In this document: positions 41,851 to 50,745 of the stretch, piece after piece | Position numbering within the stretch: the first letter of the stretch is position 1 | Layout of the letters: every line of letters starts with the position of its first letter | NCBI RefSeq assembly: GCF_009909195.1 | Contig: NZ_JAAAMU010000026.1 | Location: 16,870-80,869 of the forward strand | Direction of reading: 5' to 3' | DNA: 64,000 bases | From: Paenibacillus sacheonensis | Lineage (GTDB): Bacteria; Bacillota; Bacilli; Paenibacillales; Paenibacillaceae | Notes under the pieces: generated by a model | Databases searched by the model: none | What the model saw: only the letters and a program-made list of their open reading frames with translations | Told to the model about the DNA's origin: nothing | Position numbers and translations under genes: made by a program

Positions 41851-42225
41851 CGCCAGTAAGCGGCGCCCAACGTGGCCGTCAAGACAAGTGTCTGACCGGC
41901 GTAAGCGCGGGCTTGGTACGGATAACCGGGTTACTGAGGGCATAATCGGATTTCTCAAGCGCACTTATCCAAAGCAAGTCGGGCTTTTCGATTGATTCGG
42001 CCCCGTACGCCAGTTTCGTATCCATGCCATGTATGCAGAGGAACGGCGTCGGGGCCTTTCCCGTCCTTCAACAGATAGCTAGCATAGGCCACCGTTATTA
42101 CTCGAACCTGCAGCCCATATGCCGAACCTACCACCATCATCGCGCGTGCCTGCAATTGACGCGCCGAACCTGCACATGCCGCTCCTTTGGCATGCATGCC
42201 CTCTTACGCTTCAACCCCTCAACAA
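41851..42225. other. Spacer without recognised gene
   Basis: Nothing supportable beyond short open frames without ribosome sites. It leads into the AATAAGTGC palindrome array. Confidence 0.5.
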
Positions 42226-42230
42226 TTAAA

Positions 42231-42418
42231 AATAAGTGCAAATCTGCAACTATTATTCCAAAACGCCCTTTCCATATCGCAAATAAGTGCAAATCTGCAA
42301 CTATCTCAAGTGAAAGGGCTCCCATGGGCTCGTAAGGGAGGAAATAGTTGCAAAAACGCACTTATTTCATTTTAATCGTTCATTTGGCTGGGAATAAGTG
42401 CAGAATTGCACTTATTTT
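42231..42418. repeat. Palindrome array, AATAAGTGC family, locus 1
   Basis: Four units at about 42231-42254, 42281-42306, 42342-42367 and 42391-42418. The last is a clean palindrome AATAAGTGC-AGAATT-GCACTTATT. The first two read AATAAGTGC-AAATCT-GCAACTATT, and the third is their reverse complement in form. Spacing is about 50-60 bases. The same family recurs at 63481-63668. Confidence 0.8.
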
Positions 42419-42452
42419 GGGTAAAGTAGATCCAACCCGTATCCCCGCAGCA

Positions 42453-42480
42453 CAAAAAAGGCCGCCCCAACGGGACGGCC
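42453..42480 (-). terminator. Terminator after glnS
   Basis: On the minus strand GGCCGTCCC pairs with GGGGCGGCC around GTT, followed by TTTTTT. Confidence 0.85.
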
Positions 42481-42491
42481 CTCCTCAACCC

Positions 42492-44150
42492 TCAAGCTTT
42501 CGGATCGAACGAGCTCTTCAGCGATACGATGCGGTTGAACACGATACGGTCGGCATTCGAATGCTTCGGATCCACGTTGAAGTAACCGTGGCGGAAGAAT
42601 TGGAATTTGTCCTGACCTTTCGCATCCTTCATGTTCGGCTCGACGAAGCCTTGCAGCGCCGTCAGCGAGTTCGGATTGATGCGGTCGAGGAAGTCCTTGT
42701 CGGAATCGCCTTCTTCTTCGGTCAATAGCGGTTCGAACAGACGGAATTCCGCCGGTACGGCTTGCGAGGCCTCGACCCAGTGGATCGTGCCCTTGACCTT
42801 GCGGCCGGTGAAGCCGGATCCGCTCTTCGTCTCGGGATCGTACGTGCAGCGCAGCTCGACGACATGACCGTCCGCGTCCTTGACGACCTCTTCGCACTTA
42901 ATGAAGTACGCGTTCTTCAGACGCACCTCGTTGCCCGGGAACAAACGGAAATACTTGCTCGGCGGGTTCTCCATGAAGTCGTCCTGCTCGATGTAGATCT
43001 CGCGGGAGAACGGAATTTGGCGCGTGCCCATCTCTTCATTCTCGGCGTTGTTCTCGGCATCCAGCAGTTCCGTTTGGCCCTCAGGGTAGTTCGTGATGAC
43101 GACCTTCAGCGGTTGAAGCACGGCCATCGTACGCGGCGCCTTCAGCTTCAGATCCTCGCGGATGAAGAACTCCAGCAGCCTTTCGTCGACGACGCTGTAA
43201 GCGCGGGCAACGCCGATCTCGCGGCAGAACGCGCGGAGCGATTCCGCCGTGAAGCCCTTGCGGCGAAGGCCGCTGATCGTCGGCATGCGCGGATCGTCCC
43301 AGCTCTCGACGACGCCTTTATCGACGAGCATTTTGAGATATCGCTTGCTCATGATGGTGTTCGTTACGTTCAGCCGGGCAAACTCGTACTGATGCGGCGT
43401 CGCTTCCATCTCGCATTCGGCGACGACCCAATCGTACAGCGGACGGTGATCCTCGAATTCCAGCGTACAGATGGAATGCGTCACGCCTTCGATGGCGTCG
43501 CCGAGCGGATGCGCGTAGTCGTACATCGGATAGATGCACCATGCGTCGCCCGTCCGGTGATGATGGGCATGCGCAATGCGGTACAGCGCCGGATCGCGCA
43601 GGTTGATGTTCGGCGAAGCCATGTCGATCTTGGCGCGGAGGATGCGTTCGCCGTCCTTGAACTCGCCGGCGCGCATGCGCGCGAACAGGTCGAGGTTCTC
43701 TTCGACGCTGCGGTCGCGGCTCGGGCTGTTTTGACCGGGCTGCGTGAGCGTGCCGCGCATTTCCCGCATTTGCTCGGCGGTCAGGTCGTCGACGTAGGCT
43801 TTGCCTTTCTTGATCAGCAGCACCGCGCGCTCGTACATTTCTTCGAAATAATCGGAAGCAAAACGAAGATCGTCCCACTCGAATCCGAGCCAGCGGACGT
43901 CCTCCTGGATCGCTTCCACGTATTCGGTATCTTCTTTTACGGGATTCGTATCGTCAAAACGCAAATTCGTCCTGCCCTTGAACTCGTCGGCAAGCTCGAA
44001 ATTCAGACAAATGGATTTGGCGTGGCCGATGTGCAGATAACCGTTCGGTTCCGGCGGAAAGCGGGTTACGACTTCGCCGACCTTGCCGGACTGCAGGTCG
44101 TCACTCACGATATTCTTGATAAAGTTAGAGGATGATGTCTTATTCTCCAT
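42492..44150 (-). CDS. glnS: Glutaminyl-tRNA synthetase
   Basis: 552-residue class I aminoacyl-tRNA synthetase charging tRNA-Gln directly. HIGH motif at 40-43 in FPPEPNGYLHIGHAKS, KMSKS-equivalent IMSKR at 266-270, and a C-terminal anticodon-binding beta-barrel region (KVVITNYPEGQ, VHF-type FTGRKVKGTIHWVEA). Direct GlnRS is uncommon in Bacillota, most of which use GltX plus GatCAB. ATG 44150 has AAAGG about ten bases upstream; the frame continues upstream to a TTG. Confidence 0.96.
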   Translation of the reverse strand: MENKTSSSNFIKNIVSDDLQSGKVGEVVTRFPPEPNGYLHIGHAKSICLNFELADEFKGRTNLRFDDTNPVKEDTEYVEAIQEDVRWLGFEWDDLRFASDYFEEMYERAVLLIKKGKAYVDDLTAEQMREMRGTLTQPGQNSPSRDRSVEENLDLFARMRAGEFKDGERILRAKIDMASPNINLRDPALYRIAHAHHHRTGDAWCIYPMYDYAHPLGDAIEGVTHSICTLEFEDHRPLYDWVVAECEMEATPHQYEFARLNVTNTIMSKRYLKMLVDKGVVESWDDPRMPTISGLRRKGFTAESLRAFCREIGVARAYSVVDERLLEFFIREDLKLKAPRTMAVLQPLKVVITNYPEGQTELLDAENNAENEEMGTRQIPFSREIYIEQDDFMENPPSKYFRLFPGNEVRLKNAYFIKCEEVVKDADGHVVELRCTYDPETKSGSGFTGRKVKGTIHWVEASQAVPAEFRLFEPLLTEEEGDSDKDFLDRINPNSLTALQGFVEPNMKDAKGQDKFQFFRHGYFNVDPKHSNADRIVFNRIVSLKSSFDPKA

Positions 44151-44285
44151 AACGACCAACCTTTCCCAGTGAAAATCTTTATCCTACTATCATACACAAT
44201 TTTAGGTCTCTTTATAAATAGCAATCTTGTTTCCAAGGCCTTAATCGCGCATAGAGGAAGTCGAGGGTCAAAGGCTTTTGGAGGA

Positions 44286-44680
44286 AGGCGGCTCCATGCG
44301 AGTACTGAAAGCTGCACCTTGGCAAGTGCGGAAAGCTGCTCCACGGCAGCTTTTTCAGCCGAAGCGACCTAGGTAGGCTCCGAAAGCTGCATCTCAGCAG
44401 CTTATTCAGCCAGTTCAGCCTCGGCGGGCACCAAAAGCTGCATATCAGCAGCTTTTCTGCCAATTCAGCCTCGGCGGGCACCAAAAGCTGCATATCAGCA
44501 GCTTTTCCAGCCGGATCGGTCTCGGCAGGTGCCGAAAGCTGCACCCCAGCAGCTTTTCCTGCCGGATCGGCATCGGCGGGCACCAAAAGCTGCATATCAG
44601 CAGCTTTTTCAGCCGGATCGGTCTCGGCGGGCTCCGAAAGCTGCACCATGGCAGCTTTGCCTGCCGAACCGGCCTCGGCG
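44286..44680. repeat. Hairpin array, AAAGCTGC/GCAGCTTT family, locus 1
   Basis: About seven units, 60-64 bases apart. Each is AAAGCTGC-N(4-6)-GCAGCTTT or a close variant, followed by a TTCAGCCGGATCGG-CTCGGCGGGC linker. It fills the gap between glnS and the MarR gene. Related hairpins occur at 56423-56604. Confidence 0.85.
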
Positions 44681-44780
44681 GACTCCTGCCCGCCTTCAGA
44701 ACTCCCCTAGCCGCTCCCAACCGTTGCATTACACCACCCTAACTCCCCTGCCGCCGCGGCATATCCCCGCAAAAACCCGC

Positions 44781-44820
44781 TTGACATTCTTTTCCCATTT
44801 CATATACTTAGGTTAGCTAA
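44781..44820 (+). promoter_or_regulatory. Promoter and MarR-type operator of the exporter operon
   Basis: TTGACA (44781-44786) and TATACT (44803-44808), spacer 16. Immediately downstream TTAGGTTAGCTAA (44808-44820), with TTAGCTAA palindromic, is a likely binding site of the encoded MarR protein. Confidence 0.65.
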
Positions 44821-44852
44821 TGAAATTACTTTTTGTGAAGGAGCAACATGCA

Positions 44853-45386
44853 ATGCAGGATGAACATAACCACCCCCCGCCCGCCGCGCACGAGCTGATG
44901 CGCGCTTTGCGCAATCTTCGGCAGCTGCCTTGGAACGGCCGCAATCCGATCGAGAACTGCACGCCGAGCGAGACGATGACCTTGTTCAGCATTCGCAGGG
45001 CGACCGAAGGGAATTCGACCGGCGTCAAAGCATCCGAGCTGAGCAGCATGCTGAACGTCGCATCGCCTACGATTACCCAGAGCGTCAACCTGCTCGTCGC
45101 CAAAGGCTTGCTCCAGCGAAACGCCGACCCGCATGACCGCCGGGCCGTCCGCATCACGCTGACGGAGGAAGGCGAGCGGCTGACCGGACTGGCGCATGCC
45201 GCGATGCAGGAGCGCATGACCGCGCTCGTCTCCCATCTCGGCTCCGATCGCGTGCATCTGCTGGTCGAGCTGCTGAATGACGTCGCCGCTTTCTACCAAG
45301 ACGGCGAAGGCGGTTCGAAATCCGGGGACGAGACTCTGTTCAAACCCGGCTGCAACGCCCCCACACACAATCCCAAAGGAAGGTGA
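44853..45386 (+). CDS. MarR family regulator
   Basis: 177-residue winged-helix regulator: TPSETMTLFSIRRATEG, VKASELSSMLNVASPTITQSVNLLVAKGLLQRNADPHDRRAVRITLTEEG (helix-turn-helix and wing). ATG 44853 has AAGGAG nine bases upstream; the frame is open to 44820. Ten bases separate it from two ABC exporter genes, which it probably represses together with itself. The C-terminal 20 residues are polar and unstructured in appearance. Confidence 0.9.
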   Translation: MQDEHNHPPPAAHELMRALRNLRQLPWNGRNPIENCTPSETMTLFSIRRATEGNSTGVKASELSSMLNVASPTITQSVNLLVAKGLLQRNADPHDRRAVRITLTEEGERLTGLAHAAMQERMTALVSHLGSDRVHLLVELLNDVAAFYQDGEGGSKSGDETLFKPGCNAPTHNPKGR

Positions 45387-45396
45387 TTAAGGTTCT

Positions 45397-47157
45397 ATGA
45401 TGAAGCTGCTGCGTCTGTTGAAACCGTACCGCGTGCTCGTCTCGTTCGTTCTGCTGTTCGTGTTCCTGCAATCGCTGTCTGACCTCTATCTGCCGACGCT
45501 GCTCGCCGACATCGTCGATAAAGGCGTTGTCCAAGGCGACAACCCGTACATTTGGAAAATCGGCGGTTTCATGCTGCTTATCGCGCTCGTCGGCGGTCTC
45601 TGCTCCATCGGCGCCAGCTATTTGTCCGCCAAGTCGGCGGGCGGCTTCGGACGCGATCTGCGCAGCCGCGTCTTCGCGCATGTCGAGAAATACTCGCTGC
45701 ATGAATTCGATCAAATCGGCACCGCCTCGCTCATTACTCGAACGACCAACGATATTACGCAGGTCCAGCAGGTCCTTATGATGATGATGCGGGTCATGGT
45801 CGCCGCCCCGATGATGTGCTTCGGCGGGATCATCATGGCCTTGTACAAGGACGCCCATCTCTCCCTCATCATCATCGCGATCGTGCCGATTCTGGCGCTG
45901 GTCATTCTCGGCGTCGTAAGCCGGGGCGTGCCGCTGTTCAAGGTCATGCAGGTCAAGATCGACAAGCTGAACCTCGTGCTGCGCGAGAACCTGACCGGGA
46001 TTCGGGTTATCCGTTCATTCAACCGCACCAAGCATGAGCAAGGCCGCTTCAACGATGCCAACATGGACCTGACGGATACGGCCATCAAAGTCAACCGGAT
46101 CATGGCTACGCTGATGCCGGTCATGATGCTCGTCATGAACTTCGCCAGCTTGTTCATCATTTGGTTCGGCGGCCTCCGCATCGAGAGCGGCAACATGCAG
46201 GTCGGCGACTTGATGGCCTTCATCCAATACGCATGGCAGATTATGTTCGCCCTGATCTTCGCGTCCATGATGTTCGTCATGATTCCGCGCGCATCGGCTT
46301 CCGCAACGCGGATCAACGAGGTACTGAACACCGTTCCGGACATTTACGATCCGGCCGGGATACCGCGCCGCGCAAATGCTTCCGATTCCGCCGCCGGCTT
46401 GCCTTCCGTCTCGAGCGGGGAGCTGGCGTTCAACAACGTCTCCTTCCATTACCCCGGAGCCGAGATGCCGGCACTCTCCGACATCTCGTTCACGGCAAGC
46501 GCAGGCGAAGTGACGGCCATTATCGGCGGCACGGGCTCCGGCAAATCGACGCTGATTAATCTCATCCCGCGCTTCTACGACGTCTCGGGCGGCAGCATAA
46601 CGGTCGGCGGCGTGGACGTGCGCGAGATGACGCAGGAGTCGCTGCGCGCCGGCATCGGACTGGTGCCGCAGAAAGCCGTCCTCTTCACCGGCTCGATCGC
46701 GGACAACATCCGCTTCGGCAAGTCGGACGCCACGGACGAAGAGCTCCGGCACGCCGCCGAAGTGGCGCAGGCATACGATTTTATTTCCGAGATGAAGGAA
46801 GGATTCGACGCTCCGATCGCCCAGGGCGGCACGAACGTCTCCGGCGGCCAGAAGCAGCGGCTCTCCATCGCGAGAGCGCTCGTCCGCAGGCCGTCCATCT
46901 ATTTGTTCGACGACAGCTTCTCGGCGCTCGACTTCAAGACCGACGCCAAGCTCCGCGCCGCGCTCCGCAGCGAGACGACGGAAGCCACCGTCCTCATCGT
47001 CGCCCAGCGGGTCAGCACCGTCATGGACGCCGACCGAATCATCGTCTTGGACGACGGCCGGATATCCGCGATCGGCACGCACCGCGAGCTGCTGCAATCG
47101 TCGACCGTTTACCGCGAAATCGTGACGTCACAGCTGTCAGAGGAGGAGATCGCATGA
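45397..47157 (+). CDS. ABC exporter half-transporter with degenerate catalytic site
   Basis: 586 residues: six transmembrane helices (about 1-310) fused to a nucleotide-binding domain. Walker A GGTGSGKST, signature NVSGGQKQRLSIARAL, and Walker B IYLFDDSFSALD, in which the catalytic Glu is Asp. This resembles the non-canonical subunit of heterodimeric exporters such as YheI/BmrC or TM287. Its stop overlaps the start of the partner gene by four bases (ATGA). A drug or lipid exporter is likely; the substrate is unknown. Confidence 0.92.
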   Translation: MMKLLRLLKPYRVLVSFVLLFVFLQSLSDLYLPTLLADIVDKGVVQGDNPYIWKIGGFMLLIALVGGLCSIGASYLSAKSAGGFGRDLRSRVFAHVEKYSLHEFDQIGTASLITRTTNDITQVQQVLMMMMRVMVAAPMMCFGGIIMALYKDAHLSLIIIAIVPILALVILGVVSRGVPLFKVMQVKIDKLNLVLRENLTGIRVIRSFNRTKHEQGRFNDANMDLTDTAIKVNRIMATLMPVMMLVMNFASLFIIWFGGLRIESGNMQVGDLMAFIQYAWQIMFALIFASMMFVMIPRASASATRINEVLNTVPDIYDPAGIPRRANASDSAAGLPSVSSGELAFNNVSFHYPGAEMPALSDISFTASAGEVTAIIGGTGSGKSTLINLIPRFYDVSGGSITVGGVDVREMTQESLRAGIGLVPQKAVLFTGSIADNIRFGKSDATDEELRHAAEVAQAYDFISEMKEGFDAPIAQGGTNVSGGQKQRLSIARALVRRPSIYLFDDSFSALDFKTDAKLRAALRSETTEATVLIVAQRVSTVMDADRIIVLDDGRISAIGTHRELLQSSTVYREIVTSQLSEEEIA

Positions 47158-49118
47158 GCGAGCAACAAAAAGGCCCTGCAGGCGGAGCTCCGGGCCAGCG
47201 CCCCGGCGGACCCCCGGCGGGCGGCATCGGGTTCGGCCCAGGCGGCGGACGCGGCGGTCCGGGAGGCATGATGGGCATGCCGGTGCAGAAGGCCAAGGAC
47301 TTCAAGGGTACGCTCCGCCGTTTGACGGGCTACCTGCGGCCGCATCGGTTCGCGCTTTTGATCGTGCTGCTGACTGCCGTCCTCAGTACCGTCTTCTCCA
47401 TCCTCGGCCCGAAAATCCTGGGCAAGGCGACGACGAAGCTGTTCGAAGGCCTTATGGGCAAACTGAACGGAACGCCGGGCGCGGAGATCGATTTCGGCTA
47501 CATCTGGCAAATTCTCGCCCTTCTTGGCGTGCTCTACATTATCAGCGCCTTGTTCAGTTTCATCCAACAGTACGTCATGGCGAGCGTAGCGCAGAAAACC
47601 GTCTACGGCCTGCGCAAGGACGTGAACGAGAAGCTCGAGCGCCTGCCGCTCAAGTTCTACGATTCCCGTACGCACGGGGAAATTCTAAGCCGCGCCGTCA
47701 ACGACGTCGACAACATCAGCGGCACGCTGCAGCAAAGCTTGACGCAGTTCATCACGGCCGTCGTCACGCTCGTCGGCGTCATCGTCATGATGCTGACGAT
47801 CAGCTGGATCATGACGCTCATCACGATCGTCACGCTGCCGCTGAGCTTCATCGCGATCAAGATGATCGCTAAGCGCTCGCAGCTGTATTTCAAGGGGCAG
47901 CAGAAGGCGCTCGGCGAGCTGAACGGCCATGTCGAAGAGATGTACACCGGCCATAATATCGTCAAAGCCTTCGGCCACGAGAAGAAATCCGTCGGCAAAT
48001 TCAACGAAGTGAACGAGCAGCTGTACGAGTCCGGCTGGCGCGCGCAGTTCGTCTCCGGCATGATCATGCCGATCATGGGCTTCATCGGCAATATCGGGTA
48101 CGTTCTCGTCAGCGTGGCCGGCGGCATTCTCGTGCTGCACGGCCGAATCAGCATCGGCGACGTACAGGCGTTCATCTCCTATTCGCGCCAGTTCGCGATG
48201 CCCATTACCCAGACGGCGCAGATCGCCAACATCATTCAATCGACGATCGCGTCGGCAGAACGGATCTTCGAGCTGCTGGACGAGGAAGAGGAAGTGCCGG
48301 AATCGGCGCATCCGGTCGCGCTCGCGGCCGGCGGGAACGGCGCCGCTGCGGGGGCAGCCGCCAAGGTACGTGGCGACGTCAGCTTCAACCATGTGCAGTT
48401 CCGCTACAAAGAAGATACGCCGCTCATCGAGGATATGGACATTCACGTCCGCTCCGGCCAAATGATCGCCATCGTCGGCCCGACCGGCGCCGGCAAAACG
48501 ACCTTGATCAATCTGCTCATGCGCTTCTATGAGCTGAACGGCGGCAGCATCACGATCGACGGCGCGGCGCTGACTGATCTGAAGCGCGGAGACCTGCGCA
48601 GCCTGTTCGGCATGGTGCTGCAGGACACGTGGCTGTTCAACGGCACGATTCGCGACAACATTGCCTACGGACGCAACGGCGCGACCGAGGAAGAGATCGT
48701 GGCGGCCGCCCGCGCGGCGTACGCGGACCACTTCATTCGCACGCTGCCCGAGGGCTACGACACGGTGCTGAACGAAGAAGCCTCCAACATCTCGCAGGGG
48801 CAGAAGCAATTGCTGACCATCGCCCGTGCCATTCTGGCGGATCCGGCGATTCTCATCCTCGACGAGGCGACGAGCAGCGTCGATACGCGGACCGAGATTC
48901 ACATCCAGCAAGCCATGAACGAGCTGATGGAAGGCCGCACGAGCTTCGTCATCGCGCATCGCTTGTCCACGATCCGCGACGCCGATCTCATTCTCGTCAT
49001 GAACCACGGCACCGTCATCGAGCAGGGCACGCATGAAGAACTGCTCGCCGCGGGAGGCTTCTACGCCGACCTGTACGAAAGCCAGTTCAGTCAGAAAAAG
49101 GCGCAGGACGTCAGCTAG
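47154..49118 (+). CDS. ABC exporter half-transporter, catalytically canonical partner
   Basis: 654 residues. It opens with a Gly/Pro-rich, probably disordered stretch of about 45 residues (GGAPGQRPGGPPAGG), then six transmembrane helices and an ATPase domain with GPTGAGKTT, NISQGQKQLLTIARAI and Walker B AILILDEATSSVD with the consensus Glu. Together with the preceding gene it should form an asymmetric heterodimer of the BmrCD/YheHI type. A strong terminator follows. Confidence 0.93.
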   Translation: MSEQQKGPAGGAPGQRPGGPPAGGIGFGPGGGRGGPGGMMGMPVQKAKDFKGTLRRLTGYLRPHRFALLIVLLTAVLSTVFSILGPKILGKATTKLFEGLMGKLNGTPGAEIDFGYIWQILALLGVLYIISALFSFIQQYVMASVAQKTVYGLRKDVNEKLERLPLKFYDSRTHGEILSRAVNDVDNISGTLQQSLTQFITAVVTLVGVIVMMLTISWIMTLITIVTLPLSFIAIKMIAKRSQLYFKGQQKALGELNGHVEEMYTGHNIVKAFGHEKKSVGKFNEVNEQLYESGWRAQFVSGMIMPIMGFIGNIGYVLVSVAGGILVLHGRISIGDVQAFISYSRQFAMPITQTAQIANIIQSTIASAERIFELLDEEEEVPESAHPVALAAGGNGAAAGAAAKVRGDVSFNHVQFRYKEDTPLIEDMDIHVRSGQMIAIVGPTGAGKTTLINLLMRFYELNGGSITIDGAALTDLKRGDLRSLFGMVLQDTWLFNGTIRDNIAYGRNGATEEEIVAAARAAYADHFIRTLPEGYDTVLNEEASNISQGQKQLLTIARAILADPAILILDEATSSVDTRTEIHIQQAMNELMEGRTSFVIAHRLSTIRDADLILVMNHGTVIEQGTHEELLAAGGFYADLYESQFSQKKAQDVS

Positions 49119-49140
49119 CAAGCCGATCGCACGCAGGATT

Positions 49141-49184
49141 AAGGCCCTCCCCAGTCAAGCTCAGCTTGATTGGGGAGGGCCTTT
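49141..49184 (+). terminator. Strong terminator after the exporter operon
   Basis: AAGGCCCTCCCCA pairs with TGGGGAGGGCCTT, with inner TCAAGCT/AGCTTGA helix, followed by TTTT. Confidence 0.9.
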
Positions 49185-49255
49185 TGGTCGCCGACGCAAA
49201 ACGGCCGACGCCCGGCAGCGACTTCGCCAATTTTCCCCCGAGAGCTGTCCCCCAT

Positions 49256-49284
49256 GCATAACAAGGAAAAAGCTGGATATTATA
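49256..49284 (+). promoter_or_regulatory. Candidate sigma-G promoter of the ger operon
   Basis: GCATA (49256-49260, fits GMATR) and TATTATA (49278-49284) are 17 bases apart, near the sigma-G pattern GMATR-N18-CATAMTA. The -10 match is imperfect. gerA-type operons are normally sigma-G dependent. Confidence 0.4.
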
Positions 49285-49323
49285 AGCACGATCGTCAAGT
49301 CTCGCCCGTGTCAGGAGATGGCC

Positions 49324-50739
49324 ATGGAATTATTCTACTTCGAGCAGCTTCTCTCGCACGCCGTCGCGCGGCAGCCGGATTTCAGAATCCAGCGCCTGTT
49401 GGTCGATGCCGATTATCCGGTCGCAATCTGCTACCTGGAGACGCTGATCGACAAGGCACAGCTTCAGCAAACGGTGCTGCTCCCGCTGATGGACATTCGT
49501 TTCGATGGGGAAATGGAAAGCGGGGATAAAGTACAATTCATCCGAGGCAAGCTCGCCGGCGCTCCTCCTATAGAAGCGCCCGCAGCAGCTGCCGATGCGC
49601 TGGTATCCGCCATTCTGGAGGGTAACTGCATCGTGTTCCTCCGCGATAATAACGGCTTCGCGCTCGATATCGGGGAGGCGAAGCACCGCGGCATTCAAGA
49701 GCCCAAGTCCGAGAAGACGGTCCGAGGCCCCGGGGAAGCGTTCACGGAGGATGTCATGACGAACGTCTCCCTGATCCGAAACCGCATCAAGACGCCGCAG
49801 CTCGCATTCGAGGCCTTCGAGATCGGTACGCTTACCAAGACGAAGGTGCTGATGGCTTATATCGAAGGTAAAGCCTCTCCGGAGCGGATCGCCGCGTACC
49901 GTGAACGGCTTAGCCGGATTCAGACGGAAGCCGTTCTCGAGGGCGCCAACGTCGAAGAATGGATCGAGGAGAAGCAGCTCACGCCCTTCCCCCGCGTCCT
50001 TAACACGGAGAGGCCCGACGTGCTCAGCGCGCATCTGATCGAGGGCAAGATCGCCATCCTGGCCGACGGCTCTCCCGACTGCTTAATCGTGCCGGTGACG
50101 TTCTTCCAATTCTTCATCAGCGCCGAGGATTACTACCAGCCGCCGCTGTTCGCCACGCTGCTGCGCTGGCTGCGGTTGCTTGCCTTCGTGCTTGCGGTCT
50201 ACACGCCGGGCATGTACATCGCCCTGACCAACTACCGGCAGGAGATGATTCCGTCCGCTCTGCTCGTTAATCTCGCCGCGCAGCGGGAGGGCGTGCCCTT
50301 CCCCGCGTTCGTGGAGGCGATTATCATGCTCGTCATGTTCGAGCTGCTCCGGGAGGCCGGCATCCGGATGCCTTCCGTGACCGGCCAGGCGATCTCCATC
50401 GTCGGGGCCGTCGTGCTCGGACAAGCCGCCGTCGAGGCGGGGCTGGTCTCGGCGGCGATGGTCATCGTCGTCGGCATCACGGCGATCGCGAATTTCGTGA
50501 CGCCCTCGTTCACGTTCGGCATGGCGCAGCGCGTCCTTCAATTCGCGTTCATGGTGCTGGCCGTCGGTCTCGCGCTGTTCGGCATGTTCTGCGGTACGCT
50601 GCTGATGGCCATCCACCTGGTCTCGCTGAAAACCACGGGCGAGCCTTATCTGACGCCGCTCGCGCCCGCCAAACCGTCCGACTTCAAAGATTCGCTGTTC
50701 CGCGTCCCTTGGTACGATATGAAAAACCCAAAGAGGTAG
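49324..50739 (+). CDS. Spore germination receptor A subunit (GerAA family)
   Basis: 471-residue membrane protein of the spore inner membrane. The N-terminal domain carries LVDADYPVAICYLETLID and LEGNCIVFLRDNNGFALDIG. GPGEAFTEDVMTNVSLIRNRIKTP is the conserved linker into a region with five or so transmembrane segments (LRLLAFVLAVYTPGMYIALTNYRQEMIP, REAGIRMPSVTGQAISIVGAVVLGQAAVEAG). It forms the nutrient-sensing receptor with the C and B subunits encoded downstream. ATG 49324 has AGGAG upstream; the frame is open much further but without support. Confidence 0.95.
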   Translation: MELFYFEQLLSHAVARQPDFRIQRLLVDADYPVAICYLETLIDKAQLQQTVLLPLMDIRFDGEMESGDKVQFIRGKLAGAPPIEAPAAAADALVSAILEGNCIVFLRDNNGFALDIGEAKHRGIQEPKSEKTVRGPGEAFTEDVMTNVSLIRNRIKTPQLAFEAFEIGTLTKTKVLMAYIEGKASPERIAAYRERLSRIQTEAVLEGANVEEWIEEKQLTPFPRVLNTERPDVLSAHLIEGKIAILADGSPDCLIVPVTFFQFFISAEDYYQPPLFATLLRWLRLLAFVLAVYTPGMYIALTNYRQEMIPSALLVNLAAQREGVPFPAFVEAIIMLVMFELLREAGIRMPSVTGQAISIVGAVVLGQAAVEAGLVSAAMVIVVGITAIANFVTPSFTFGMAQRVLQFAFMVLAVGLALFGMFCGTLLMAIHLVSLKTTGEPYLTPLAPAKPSDFKDSLFRVPWYDMKNPKR

Positions 50740-50745
50740 GTTCCG

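Noticed and set aside
42231..42418. CRISPR array
   Set aside because: Units are palindromes of variable form and orientation with spacers of unequal, partly shared sequence; no cas genes nearby.
44286..44680. CRISPR array or rho-independent terminator cluster
   Set aside because: Repeat is a hairpin with a conserved linker instead of unique spacers; too many copies to be ordinary terminators.
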